From positions 1,860,001-1,924,000 of the forward strand of contig NC_021915.1 of the NCBI RefSeq assembly GCF_000442645.1: a stretch of 64,000 bases of DNA, given 5' to 3'. A program made the position numbers and the translations under genes. Shown piece after piece: positions 24,811 to 33,916 of this stretch. How positions within the stretch are numbered: the first letter of the stretch is position 1; each line of letters opens with the position of its first letter. Under the pieces are notes generated by a model. It was not told the DNA's origin and made no database searches. It saw nothing but the letters and a program-made list of their open reading frames with translations. Source of the DNA: Corynebacterium maris DSM 45190. Lineage in GTDB: Bacteria > Actinomycetota > Actinomycetes > Mycobacteriales > Mycobacteriaceae.

Positions 24811-25533
24811 TTAGGCTAACGGCCTGTGCCCCATCACGTCGGTTCCGACACGCACGACGTCAGATCCCGCGGCCACGGCGGCTTCGAGATCTCCCGACAT
24901 GCCGGCCGAGAGGCGGAGCGGTCGACCTAGTCTTTCTCCCATCTCATCAGCCATGATACGCGTTTTTTCGAACACGGGGGTCGGGTCCTCACCCAAGGGC
25001 GGCACCACCATCAGGCCGGCCAGCTCCAGGTGCTCGCTGTCCGACACGGCGTCGGCCAGTTCGTCGAGGTCCGCGGCCGGGACTCCCCCGCGCGCCCCGT
25101 CGCCGTCCACCGACACCTGCAGATACACCGGCAGGACGGCATTATCCTCCCCGCGTTCCCCGCGCTCCAGCGCCAGCGCCATGCCGCGCTCCAGCCCCGT
25201 CGCCAGCTTCAGGGAGTCCAGGGAGTGCACCGCCCCCGCCCATCGGGCCACGGCGTTGGCTTTCTTGCTTTGAATCTGTCCGATCATGTGAAACCGCAGC
25301 GCGGGGATGGCCTCGGCCTTGGCGCGCGCCTCCTGCTCCCGGTTCTCCGCGACGTCCGTGATCCCCAACTCCGCCAACAGCGCCACGTGCTCGGCGGGGT
25401 GGAATTTCGTCACCGGCAGCAGGTCGACGCTGCCTTCTGTCCGGCCGGCGGCGCGTTCAGCCGCGGCGATGCGGCGACGCACCGCCGCCAGGTTCTCCCG
25501 CAACGCCTCTATGTGTTGGGCCGTGTCCGTCAT
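24811..25533 (-). CDS. YggS family PLP-binding protein
   Basis: A 240-residue alanine-racemase-like TIM-barrel protein without the second racemase domain. The PLP lysine is in DLLPVTKFHP; further motifs are NREQEARAKAEAIP, FHMIGQIQSKK (the His-Ile-Gly-Gln loop) and LSAGMSGDLEAAVAAGSDVVRVG, which binds phosphate. The family maintains pyridoxal phosphate balance and amino-acid homeostasis rather than catalysing a known reaction. ATG 25533 begins 4 nt after the pgeF stop, so they are co-translated. It lies between pgeF and sepF, its usual place. Confidence 0.93.
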   Translation of the reverse strand: MTDTAQHIEALRENLAAVRRRIAAAERAAGRTEGSVDLLPVTKFHPAEHVALLAELGITDVAENREQEARAKAEAIPALRFHMIGQIQSKKANAVARWAGAVHSLDSLKLATGLERGMALALERGERGEDNAVLPVYLQVSVDGDGARGGVPAADLDELADAVSDSEHLELAGLMVVPPLGEDPTPVFEKTRIMADEMGERLGRPLRLSAGMSGDLEAAVAAGSDVVRVGTDVMGHRPLA

Positions 25534-25537
25534 GAGC

Positions 25538-26269
25538 TCACACCTCCGAATTCAACCAGACGACGCCGGCCTGGCGACCGGTCGTCCCCTGGCGTCGATA
25601 AGAAAAGAAATCGTCGTCCTCAATCGTGCACCGCGGGTCCGACTCGATCGCGGTGATCCCCAGCGACATCAATTGCCGAATCAGCCCCGCCCGGACGTCG
25701 ATGCCCCAGGTGCCCTGGGACGTGCGGGTCCGGGACCCCGGCAGCCGTCGCTCCACGTCGTCGGCCATCTCCTGCGGCACCTCGTAGTTGCGCCCGGCGG
25801 CCGCCGCGCCCATCACCGCCTGGATGCCGCTGGGCTGTGCGCCGAGCTCCACCATCTTCGCGACCGTGGCGGGCACGATCCCGTTGCGGGCGCCCATTCG
25901 CCCCGCATGCACGGCGGCGACCACGCCGTTGGCCTGATCGGCGAGCAGCAGCGGCACGCAGTCCGCCACCAGCACCGCCAGCGCCAGCCCCGGGGTGGTG
26001 GTCACCAGGGCGTCCGTCGCCTCCACCGGGTCAGATTGAGCCGAATCGACCACGGTGACGGTGTTGGTGTGCAACTGTTCCATCCACACGAGCGCACCCG
26101 GCGTCAACCCCAGCGAGTCCGCGAGGCGGGCGCGGTTCGCGTCCACGGCCGTCGGGTCGTCGCCCACGTGGTGGGCCAGGTTAAAAGATTCGTACGGAGA
26201 CGCCGACGCCCCGCCGGCACGGGTGGTGAACACCATGCGGACGGGGCGGTGGGTGGGGGAAGCTGTCAT
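25538..26269 (-). CDS. pgeF: Peptidoglycan editing factor PgeF (laccase-domain protein)
   Basis: A 243-residue copper/zinc-type laccase-domain protein. The metal ligands are visible: HH in NLAHHVGDDP, Cys in VADCVPLLLAD and His in AAVHAGRMG. The family hydrolyses wrongly incorporated serine from UDP-MurNAc-Ser in E. coli and has purine nucleoside phosphorylase activity in other members; which applies here is open. It is located directly after ftsZ (36-nt gap), as in other Gram-positive division clusters. ATG 26269 is used. Confidence 0.92.
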   Translation of the reverse strand: MTASPTHRPVRMVFTTRAGGASASPYESFNLAHHVGDDPTAVDANRARLADSLGLTPGALVWMEQLHTNTVTVVDSAQSDPVEATDALVTTTPGLALAVLVADCVPLLLADQANGVVAAVHAGRMGARNGIVPATVAKMVELGAQPSGIQAVMGAAAAGRNYEVPQEMADDVERRLPGSRTRTSQGTWGIDVRAGLIRQLMSLGITAIESDPRCTIEDDDFFSYRRQGTTGRQAGVVWLNSEV

Positions 26270-26305
26270 GGCCTCCAGGCTAGCTGATCAGTTCTGCCGG
26301 TCCTG

Positions 26306-27562
26306 CTAGCGCATGAAGGACGGCACGTCCAGATCGTCGTCGTCTTCGTCGTCGCGCGGATCGATGCGCTCGGAGCGACGTCCGTCGGTGAACAACCCGC
26401 CGGAGCGGTCGCCGCGGCTCGGGCGCTCATCGTAGCGGTGTCGGCCCGGGTAGTTTTCCTCGCCGCCGCGCTGCTCGCGGGCGGACTCGAAGAGCGAACC
26501 GCGGGTGGAGCCGGAGCCCTGGGCGGGCTGCTGCGTCGGGGCCGGGGTCGGGTCCTGGCGCTGGGCCTGCTCCTGCTCGGACTGCGGCGCGGAGCCGCCG
26601 TGGTCCAGCTGGTTGGCGGCGGCGTCGAAGCCGGTGGCGATGATGGTCACGCGCACCTCGTCGCCGAGGTTGTCGTCGATGATGGTGCCGAAGATGATGT
26701 TGGCGTCCTCGTCGGCCTGCTCCTCCACGATGGAGGCGGCGGCGTTGACTTCCTGCAGCCCCAGGTCGGAGCCGCCGGCCACGGACAGCAGAATGCCGGT
26801 CGCGCCTTCCATGGTGGTCTCCAGCAGCGGGGAGTTTATCGCTTGGACGGTGGCCTCCATGACGCGGTTGTCGCCGCGGGCGGAGCCCACGCCCATGAGC
26901 GCGGAGCCGGCGTCGGCCATGACGGAGCGGACGTCGGCGAAGTCCACGTTGATCACGCCGGGGATGGTGATGAGGTTGGTGATGCCCTGCACACCGTTGT
27001 GCAGAACCTTGTCGGCGGCGTGGAACGCCTCCATCATCGTCAGGTCCTGATCGCCCAGCTGCAGCAGACGGTCGTTCGGGATGACGATGACGGTGTCGCA
27101 GACCTCCTTGAGGTTCGCGATGCCCTCCAGGGCCTGGCGGGTGCGGCGCTTGCCTTCGAAGGAGAACGGGCGGGTGACCACGCCGATGGTCAACGCGCCC
27201 ATCTTCTTGGCCATGCCGGCGACGACCGGGGCGGCGCCGGTGCCGGTGCCGCCACCTTCGCCGGCGGTGACGAAGACCATGTCGGACCCCTTGAGAGTCT
27301 CCTCGATCTCGTTCTTGTGGTCCTCCGCGGAGGTGCGTCCGACCTCCGGGTTGGCGCCGGCGCCGAGGCCGCGCGTGGCCTCGCGGCCGATGTCGAGCTT
27401 GGTGTCGGCGTCGGAGAAGAGCAGAGCCTGGGAGTCGGTGTTGATCGCGACGAACTCGACACCCTTGAGCCCTTCCTCGATCATGCGGTTGACGGCGTTG
27501 ACGCCGCCGCCGCCTACACCGACGACCTTAATGACGGCGAGGTAGTTGTTCGGGGAAGTCAT
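26306..27562 (-). CDS. ftsZ: Cell division protein FtsZ
   Basis: A 418-residue tubulin-like GTPase that forms the Z ring. The tubulin signature GGGTGTG is at residues 103-109, GTP-binding VGVGGGGVNAV near the N-terminus, and the T7 synergy loop is NVDFADVRSVM. The C-terminal linker (about 320-405) is Gln/Arg/Asp-rich and disordered. The final DDLDVPSFMR is the conserved tail that binds SepF or other partners. ATG 27562. A 185-nt gap separates it from ftsQ and contains at least one promoter-like sequence, consistent with extra ftsZ promoters in corynebacteria. Confidence 0.98.
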   Translation of the reverse strand: MTSPNNYLAVIKVVGVGGGGVNAVNRMIEEGLKGVEFVAINTDSQALLFSDADTKLDIGREATRGLGAGANPEVGRTSAEDHKNEIEETLKGSDMVFVTAGEGGGTGTGAAPVVAGMAKKMGALTIGVVTRPFSFEGKRRTRQALEGIANLKEVCDTVIVIPNDRLLQLGDQDLTMMEAFHAADKVLHNGVQGITNLITIPGVINVDFADVRSVMADAGSALMGVGSARGDNRVMEATVQAINSPLLETTMEGATGILLSVAGGSDLGLQEVNAAASIVEEQADEDANIIFGTIIDDNLGDEVRVTIIATGFDAAANQLDHGGSAPQSEQEQAQRQDPTPAPTQQPAQGSGSTRGSLFESAREQRGGEENYPGRHRYDERPSRGDRSGGLFTDGRRSERIDPRDDEDDDDLDVPSFMR

Positions 27563-27670
27563 AGGGAGTTAGCTCGCCTTTCAGTTCGGGGATAAGGGGC
27601 TGGCGCCGAAAAGGCGACCAAAAATAACGCTGTGTCCATCATCGGCGACACGGGTGTGATTTTAAGGCAC

Positions 27671-27697
27671 ATTCTAGCGGCGTGTCGGCACCCTCAA
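27671..27697 (-). promoter_or_regulatory. Candidate internal promoter for ftsZ
   Basis: On the minus strand TAGAAT (27671-27676) is a near-consensus -10. TTGAGG (27692-27697) is a possible -35 at a short 15-bp spacing. It lies about 108 bp upstream of the ftsZ ATG in the 185-nt ftsQ-ftsZ gap. The long leader and the existence of this gap in an otherwise packed operon support local transcription. Confidence 0.4.
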
Positions 27698-27747
27698 GCT
27701 TTACTTTAGGGTTTTGGCCTGGGGTTTTCTTTTGACCTGCCGCACGG

Positions 27748-28443
27748 TCAACGCACCGTCACCAACTCCGGGTTGGAGATGTCCCACTCGGAGCCGTCGC
27801 GGTGGAGCACAGTCTCCATCGCCAGCGCTTTGTTCGCGTTGTCCGTGCTGGCGCCCCAGTAAACGCGCCGACCGTCATGCAGGACAAAAGTGTAGCTGCG
27901 AGGACTCTCAGCTTCCAAGGTGGCCACCTGCTCCCGAACTTCCGCCGGGATCGCCGCCGCGATATCCACCGCTCCGGCCAGAACGGGCTCCTCGTCGGCG
28001 GCGTCGCCGGTGACCAGGACCGCCCCCTCCGGGGGTGACTCGACGATGAACGGGGCGCCCTCGGAGTCGATGAGCACCGGGCCGTCGTCGCCCTCTCGGT
28101 AAGCGACCACCGTGCGCTCCTCCAGCTCCACCTTCAGAGTGGACGGCAGTTGGCGGGTCACCGTCGCAGCGCTGACCCAGGGGTCGGAGACCACCCCGGA
28201 GGCCGCCGCCACGGTGTCGACCCGCAACAGGTTCTCCCCCTCCGGCACCCCCGTCAACTCCCACACGGTCTCTTCGGTCACCCGCTCATTGCCGGTGACC
28301 TCGATCGCCGAGACCTTGAACACCGGAAACGCCCACACCACGACGGCGGCGATCGCCGCCACCGCCACCGCGGCGACCACGAGCAGGGCGATGCGACGCC
28401 CGCCCCGGCCACGGCGCTGATCCTGCGCAGCCGACGTGGACAT
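27748..28443 (-). CDS. ftsQ: Cell division protein FtsQ
   Basis: A 231-residue bitopic divisome protein. It has a short Arg-rich cytoplasmic tail (QDQRRGRGGRR), one membrane helix (about 18-40), a POTRA domain (FKVSAIEVTGNERVTEETVWE) and an FtsQ beta domain. The ATG at 28443 shares one base with the murC stop (TAATG), so translation is coupled. Length is at the short end of the family but all parts are present. Confidence 0.93.
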   Translation of the reverse strand: MSTSAAQDQRRGRGGRRIALLVVAAVAVAAIAAVVVWAFPVFKVSAIEVTGNERVTEETVWELTGVPEGENLLRVDTVAAASGVVSDPWVSAATVTRQLPSTLKVELEERTVVAYREGDDGPVLIDSEGAPFIVESPPEGAVLVTGDAADEEPVLAGAVDIAAAIPAEVREQVATLEAESPRSYTFVLHDGRRVYWGASTDNANKALAMETVLHRDGSEWDISNPELVTVR

Positions 28444-29945
28444 TATCCGCCGAGCTCGCTGAGGATTTCCGGGGCGAGCATCGTGACGGTGCCCGCGCCC
28501 ATCGTGATCACCAGGTCACCGGGCTCCGTCATCGACGCCACGGTCGCCGGTGCGTCGATGAAGCTGGCCTCGTAGGCGACCCGGACGCCGTCGTCGGTGA
28601 TGCGGTCGGTGATGATGCGGCTGCTCACGCCCTCGACGGGAGTCTCGCGGGCGCCGAAGATGTCGAGCACGACCACCGCGTCGGCCAACGACAGCGCCTG
28701 GGCGAATTCCTCCGCGAACTCGATGGTGCGGGAATACAGGTGCGGCTGGAAACACGCCACGACCCGGCCGCGGTCGCGGGTGCCCTCGTCGTCGGCGACC
28801 TCCGCCTCCACCGTCTGGCGGGCGGCCTTGAGCACCGCTTCCACCTCCGTCGGGTGGTGCGCGTAATCGTCGTAGACGCGCACGCCGGCGTACACCCCCT
28901 CTGCCACGGTGCCGTGGTACTCGAAACGACGGCGCACGCCGGTGAACTCCCCCAGCCCGCGAATGATCTCGTCGTCGCCGCCGCCGGCCAGCACGCCGGC
29001 CAGCAACGCCGCCGCGGAGTTCAACGCCATGTGCTCGCCCGGCATCGCCAGAGCGTAGGCCTGCTCCACCGGCTCCGCCAGGCGCGTGCCCCGCCCGTCG
29101 ACCCACAGACGCACGGAGATCTCCGAACCGGTCTCCGTCGGGCGCAGCCCCGTGATCTCCACGCCCGGCGCGATGTCGGGGTGGCGCTGCAGGGCGGCGG
29201 TCGTGCCGTAGCCGAGGACGGCCATGCCGCGCGCCGCTGCCTGGGAGCCGAGCCCGGCGGCGTTGTCGTCGTCGAGGCAGACGACCAGGTGGCCGGAGTC
29301 GGTGACGCGTTCGGCGAAGTCGGCGAAGACCTGGAAGTAGGCTTCCTGGGTTTTAAAGTAGTCCAGGTGGTCGGGCTCGATGTTGGTCACCACGGCCACG
29401 TCCGGCCGGTAGCCGAGCAGGGAGGCGTCCGATTCGTCGGCTTCGGCGACGAAGGAGTCGCCGGTGCCGTGGTGGGCGTTGGTGCCAGCCTTGTTCAGTT
29501 GCCCGCCGATGGCGAAGGAGGGGTCCAGCCCGGCGGCCTGCATGGCGACGACCGCCATCGACGTCGTGGAGGTCTTGCCGTGGGTGCCGGCGAAGAGCAC
29601 CTGGCGGCTGCCCGCCATCAATTCGGCGAGCAGCTCGGAGCGGCGGATGACCGGGATGCCGTGGTCGCGGGCGGCGACGAGCTCGGGGTTGTCCTGCGGG
29701 ATTGCGGCGAAGGAGGTCACTACGACGGTGGGCGGCTGCCCGGTCAGCGAGAGGTTGCCCGCGTCGTGGCCCACGGCGATGTGGGCGCCGGCTTGTTCGA
29801 GGAGGCGTACGGGGCGGGAGTCCTTCGCGTCGGAGCCGGAGACGACGGAGCCCCGGTCTATGAGGATGCGGGCGACGCCGGACATGCCGGATCCGCCGAT
29901 GCCGACGAGGTGCACGCGGGACAGGTCGATTCCTGGGGTGGTCAC
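28443..29945 (-). CDS. murC: UDP-N-acetylmuramate-L-alanine ligase
   Basis: A 500-residue cytoplasmic ligase adding L-Ala to UDP-MurNAc. Motifs: substrate-binding LVGIGGSGMSGVARIL, ATP P-loop FAGTHGKTSTTSM, and VYDDYAHHPTEVEAVL. The frame remains open far into murG, but the true start is GTG 29945 (VTTPGIDLSRVHLVGIGG), which overlaps the murG stop as GTGA (29942-29945). The stop overlaps ftsQ's ATG by one base. Confidence 0.96.
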   Translation of the reverse strand: MTTPGIDLSRVHLVGIGGSGMSGVARILIDRGSVVSGSDAKDSRPVRLLEQAGAHIAVGHDAGNLSLTGQPPTVVVTSFAAIPQDNPELVAARDHGIPVIRRSELLAELMAGSRQVLFAGTHGKTSTTSMAVVAMQAAGLDPSFAIGGQLNKAGTNAHHGTGDSFVAEADESDASLLGYRPDVAVVTNIEPDHLDYFKTQEAYFQVFADFAERVTDSGHLVVCLDDDNAAGLGSQAAARGMAVLGYGTTAALQRHPDIAPGVEITGLRPTETGSEISVRLWVDGRGTRLAEPVEQAYALAMPGEHMALNSAAALLAGVLAGGGDDEIIRGLGEFTGVRRRFEYHGTVAEGVYAGVRVYDDYAHHPTEVEAVLKAARQTVEAEVADDEGTRDRGRVVACFQPHLYSRTIEFAEEFAQALSLADAVVVLDIFGARETPVEGVSSRIITDRITDDGVRVAYEASFIDAPATVASMTEPGDLVITMGAGTVTMLAPEILSELGG

Positions 29946-31024
29946 TGGAAGTTCTCCTTGGGTGAGGCGGTGGCGGCGATGCGGTCGGCCAGGGTCGCGG
30001 CGACGTCGCCGGCGCCGGTGGAGTCGTAGGCGGTCCGCATCTCTGCCAGACGGCCCGGTTCGGTGAAGATCTTGTCCACTTCCCCGGCCAGCCAGTCGCC
30101 TGTCAGCGTCTCGTCGGCGACGCGCAAGGCGGCGCCTGCGGCGACGACTTCGTCGGCGTTGAGTCCCTGCTCGCCGTTGCCGTGCGGCAGGGGCACATAG
30201 ATGGCGGGCAGGCGGGCGGCGGTGACCTCGGCGACGGTCATGGCCCCGGCGCGGCAGACGATGAGGTCGGCCGCGGCGTAGGCGGCGGCCATGTCCTCGA
30301 TGTAGGGCACGGCGATATGGTACGCGAGTTCGGCCGGCGCCTCGTTCTTCTTCCCGTAGGCGTGGAGGATCTGGTAGCCGGAGGCGATGAGCCGCTCCCG
30401 GGCGTCGGCGACGGCCTCGTTGAGCGACGCCGCGCCTTGGGAGCCGCCGGTGACCAGGACGACGGGGCGGTCCGGGTCGAGCCCCCATCGCTCGCGTCCG
30501 CGGGCGGCGGCCTCCCCGTCTGGGTCGTCCCCGAGGCCCGGGCGCACCGGAACACCGACGACCTGGCCCGACATGCCGGAGTCGGCGACGGCGTTGAAAC
30601 CGACGCCGCCGAGTTTGACGCCGAGTTTGTTGGCGGCGCCGGCGATGGCGTTGCTCTCATGGACGTAAAACGGCAGTCGCAGGGATTTGGCGGCCAGGTA
30701 GGCCGGCGCGGAGACGTAGCCGCCGGTGCCGAACACGGCGTCGACGCCTTCCCGGGTGAAGATGCGGCGGGCTTGCCACACCGAGCGTGCCACCTTGAAC
30801 GGCAACGCCAGGAGGTCCGCGGAGATCTTCCTGGGCACCGGCACCGGCTGGATCAGGTGCAGGGCGAAGCCGCGGTCGGGGACGATGTCGGTCTCCAGGC
30901 CGCGTTCGGTGCCCAGTGCGATGACCGTGGCGTCGTGGCGGGTCTGCAGGGCCTCGCCGACGGCGAGCGCCGGTTCGATGTGGCCGGCCGTGCCTCCGCC
31001 GGCCAGGGCGACGGTGAAAGTCAT
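29942..31024 (-). CDS. murG: Undecaprenyl-PP-MurNAc-pentapeptide GlcNAc transferase
   Basis: A 360-residue peripheral membrane GT28 glycosyltransferase that turns lipid I into lipid II. The N-terminal glycine loop is GGGTAGHIEPALAVGEAL, the second glycine loop GGSQGAASLNEAV, and the UDP-GlcNAc site includes CRAGAMTVAEV and YVPLPHGNGEQGLNAD. ATG 31024 lies 5 nt after the ftsW stop. It ends in a 4-nt GTGA overlap with murC. Confidence 0.97.
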   Translation of the reverse strand: MTFTVALAGGGTAGHIEPALAVGEALQTRHDATVIALGTERGLETDIVPDRGFALHLIQPVPVPRKISADLLALPFKVARSVWQARRIFTREGVDAVFGTGGYVSAPAYLAAKSLRLPFYVHESNAIAGAANKLGVKLGGVGFNAVADSGMSGQVVGVPVRPGLGDDPDGEAAARGRERWGLDPDRPVVLVTGGSQGAASLNEAVADARERLIASGYQILHAYGKKNEAPAELAYHIAVPYIEDMAAAYAAADLIVCRAGAMTVAEVTAARLPAIYVPLPHGNGEQGLNADEVVAAGAALRVADETLTGDWLAGEVDKIFTEPGRLAEMRTAYDSTGAGDVAATLADRIAATASPKENFQ

Positions 31025-31029
31025 GGGTG

Positions 31030-32493
31030 CTAGCGCCTCCTCGGGCGTCGGGCGTCGCCGCCCCGGGTGGGGCGGGGGCGCTGAGGCTGATAATCCGATT
31101 CGACGCTACCACCAGGGTGTCGCGCCTCCGTGCGCTGCTCCGCCCGGGGACGTACCGCGGTGACTGGTTCACCGAAGCGCCGTTCATTGTTTTTCTTGGT
31201 GCGGTCCTCGGGGCGTTTCTTCTCGCCCTCCAGGCCGGGCTCGCGGAGGAAGAAGAGGCGGTCGAAGAGCGGGCGTCCGTAGCTCTGCATCCCGGAGACG
31301 CACTGCGGCTCGTGACGCGCCACCGAGGCCAACAGCCCCATCGACGCCAGCGTGATGATCGCCGCGGTGCCGCCGGCGGAGATCATCGGCAGCTGCACGC
31401 CGGTGACCGGCAGCAGGCCCACGACGTAGCCGATGTTGATGAACGCCTGGGAGACCACGCCGATGGTCAGGGTGCCGGCCAGCAGCGCCTGGAACTGGTT
31501 CTGGGCGCGCAGCGCGGTACGCAGGCCGAAGATGCCCAGGAGGCAGAACAGCAGGATCACCAGTCCGCCGCCGATCAGTCCGAGTTCTTCCCCGATGATG
31601 GCGAAGATGAAGTCGTTTTTGGCCTCGGGCAAGTAGAACCACTTGGCGCGGGACTGCCCCAGGCCCACGCCGGTCAACGAACCGTCCGCCAGCGACAAAA
31701 AGCCTTGGTAGGACTGGAACGCCGAACCTTGGGTGTCCTGGAAATTACCGGAGAAAGCGTCGAAGTAGGTGTGGAAGCGGGCCGCGCGGAAACCGCCGCC
31801 GACGAACACCGCCACCAGCCCTAAGACCGCGATCACTAAGGCGGCGGCGACCAGGCGCCAATCCACGCCGGCGAAGATCAGGGTGAAAGCCACGACCACG
31901 CCGAAGGACATGGCCATGCCCAAATCGCCCTGGGCGATGATCAGGCCGAAGCAGAGGATCGCGACCAGCGTGTACCAGGTGAACGGGCTGCGCAGGTTCG
32001 TCGCGGTGTGTCGGTGTCCCGCCAGAAACGACGCCCCCCAGATGGCGAAGGTGACCCTGGCGACCTCCGAGGGCTGGATTTGGACGGGGCCGATCGGCAG
32101 CCACGACTGCGAGCCGACCGATTCTCTGCCCACGCCCAACGGGGTGAGCACCAGGATCAGCAGGATGATCGTGAGGATCATCAGCCACGGCGCCAGCATC
32201 CGCACCCATCTGAGCGGGATTTTCAGCGCCGCCCAGAAGGCGACCAGTCCGACGAAGACCATGAGGGCGTGGCGGGTGGCCTCTCCCCAGACGGTGGCGC
32301 CGTCGAGGGCGGACCACGTCATGGAGGAGGAGAAGACCATGACCACGCCGATGCCGGTCAGCGCCAGCACGATGATGCGGATCATGAGGTAATCCAGTCC
32401 CGGCTGACGGGACATGTGGGCGGCGACGGCGCCGAACGCACCCGCGGAACGGCCGCGGTTCTGGCCGGGGGCGGGTTCTCGGGTGGTGGTCAT
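31030..32493 (-). CDS. ftsW: Septal peptidoglycan polymerase FtsW
   Basis: A 487-residue SEDS-family lipid II glycosyltransferase with about ten membrane helices. SEDS landmarks are present: QPSEVARVTFAIWGASFLAG (with the Gln-Pro-Ser-Glu motif), IAQGDLGMAMSF with its conserved Asp, DFIFAIIGEELGLIGG and TGVQLPMISAGGTA. A long basic cytoplasmic tail (about 400-487) is rich in Arg/Pro and ends GGDARRPRRR, longer than in most bacteria and similar to mycobacterial FtsW tails that interact with partners. ATG 32493, 6 nt after the murD stop. Confidence 0.96.
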   Translation of the reverse strand: MTTTREPAPGQNRGRSAGAFGAVAAHMSRQPGLDYLMIRIIVLALTGIGVVMVFSSSMTWSALDGATVWGEATRHALMVFVGLVAFWAALKIPLRWVRMLAPWLMILTIILLILVLTPLGVGRESVGSQSWLPIGPVQIQPSEVARVTFAIWGASFLAGHRHTATNLRSPFTWYTLVAILCFGLIIAQGDLGMAMSFGVVVAFTLIFAGVDWRLVAAALVIAVLGLVAVFVGGGFRAARFHTYFDAFSGNFQDTQGSAFQSYQGFLSLADGSLTGVGLGQSRAKWFYLPEAKNDFIFAIIGEELGLIGGGLVILLFCLLGIFGLRTALRAQNQFQALLAGTLTIGVVSQAFINIGYVVGLLPVTGVQLPMISAGGTAAIITLASMGLLASVARHEPQCVSGMQSYGRPLFDRLFFLREPGLEGEKKRPEDRTKKNNERRFGEPVTAVRPRAEQRTEARHPGGSVESDYQPQRPRPTRGGDARRPRRR

Positions 32494-32499
32494 GGCTGG

Positions 32500-33912
32500 T
32501 TACTTCCTTTGGGGCTGGTCGTGTCGGCGGGCGGCGACGGCGAAGACGTCGCCGCGGTGTCCCATGCCGGTGAACATGTCCAGGGAGGCCGCGGCGGGGG
32601 CCAGCAGGACCGTCTGCTCGTCGGTGACCCGGCCCGCGGCCCATCCCACCGCCTCGTTCATGGCCTGTTCCGGGTCCGTGGCGTCGGAGATGAAGACCTC
32701 CACGTCGGGGGCGTGCGCCGCCAGCGCGTCGGCCAGGATCTGCCGGTCCACGCCGAGCAGGGCGGCGCCGCTGAGTCGGTGGGCGTGTTCGCGGATCAGG
32801 TTCTCCACGTCGGCGCCCTTGAGTTGGCCGCCGGCGATCCAGAGCACTTTGTCCCGCCCGGCCAGCGCCGCGGCGGCGGCGTGCGGGTTGGTGGCCTTGG
32901 AGTTGTCCACCCACTGCCCCACTCCGCGGTGCACGACGGCGCCGCGGTGGCCGTCGACGGTGAACTCCGCCAGTGCGCGGGCGATGGTGTCCCCGCCCAC
33001 CCCCTGGGTGCGGGCGATCGCGGCGGCGGCCAGGGCGTCGAGTTGCCCGGCGGGCCCCGCCGGTTCCAGCCCCTCCGCGGGGCCCAGGTCGACGTCGTCG
33101 CCGGTGCGGTCGACGAGGCGTCCATCGACGATTCCGAGCTGGCCCGCGGCGGGTGCGCCGAGGGTGAAGCCCACGACGTCGTCGCGGCCGGTGGCGTCCG
33201 CCAGGCGGCGGACTTCGGCGTCGTCGGCGCCGATGACGGCGTGTTTGCCGCGCAGCACCTTGGCCTTGGCGGCCGCGTAGTCAGCGAAGGAGCCGTGCCA
33301 GTCGATGTGGTCCTCGGCGAGGTTGAGCAGCACGCCGGCGCCGGGGGTCAGTTCGCTCGACCAGTGCAGCTGAAAGCTGGACAGCTCCGCGGCGAGCACG
33401 TCCACGCGCGGGACGGCGGTCAGGGCGTCGGCGACGGCGAGTCCGATGTTGCCGACGGCCTGGGCGCGCAGCCCGGTCGTGGCGGAGTGGGCGGCCATGA
33501 TGTCGGCGAGCATCGCGGTGGTGGTGGTCTTGCCGTTGGTGCCGGTGACCACGAGCCAGGTGCGCGGGGCGCCGAAAGCTCCGGCGCGGTCCAGGCGGTA
33601 GGCCAGCTCCACGTCGCCGAGGATGTCCAGGCCCACCTGCTGGGCGTAGGTCAGCAGGGGCGTGTCCGGCCGCCAGCCGGGTGAGGTGACCACCGCGGAG
33701 ACGACCTCCGAGTCGATGAAGATGCGGGCGTCGTCGGTGGAGGCGGGGCGGGCGCCGGTGGCCTCGCAGGCGGTGATCCGGGCGTGGACGTCGTCGTCGA
33801 CGAGCACGACGGAGCAGCCCAGGTCGACCAACAGGCGGGAGACGCCGACGCCGGAGACGCCGGCGCCGGTGACCAGCACGTGGCCGGCGCGTAGTCGGGT
33901 CAACACGTCCAT
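32500..33912 (-). CDS. murD: UDP-N-acetylmuramoylalanine-D-glutamate ligase
   Basis: A 470-residue cytoplasmic ligase that adds D-Glu to UDP-MurNAc-L-Ala. An N-terminal Rossmann domain (VLVTGAGVSGVGVSRLL), the central ATPase with WLVVTGTNGKTTTTAMLAD, NLAEDHIDWHG, and the C-terminal domain beginning at WVDNSKATNPHAAAAAL are all in family order. ATG 33912 lies 4 nt downstream of the mraY stop. Confidence 0.96.
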   Translation of the reverse strand: MDVLTRLRAGHVLVTGAGVSGVGVSRLLVDLGCSVVLVDDDVHARITACEATGARPASTDDARIFIDSEVVSAVVTSPGWRPDTPLLTYAQQVGLDILGDVELAYRLDRAGAFGAPRTWLVVTGTNGKTTTTAMLADIMAAHSATTGLRAQAVGNIGLAVADALTAVPRVDVLAAELSSFQLHWSSELTPGAGVLLNLAEDHIDWHGSFADYAAAKAKVLRGKHAVIGADDAEVRRLADATGRDDVVGFTLGAPAAGQLGIVDGRLVDRTGDDVDLGPAEGLEPAGPAGQLDALAAAAIARTQGVGGDTIARALAEFTVDGHRGAVVHRGVGQWVDNSKATNPHAAAAALAGRDKVLWIAGGQLKGADVENLIREHAHRLSGAALLGVDRQILADALAAHAPDVEVFISDATDPEQAMNEAVGWAAGRVTDEQTVLLAPAAASLDMFTGMGHRGDVFAVAARRHDQPQRK

Positions 33913-33916
33913 GTCG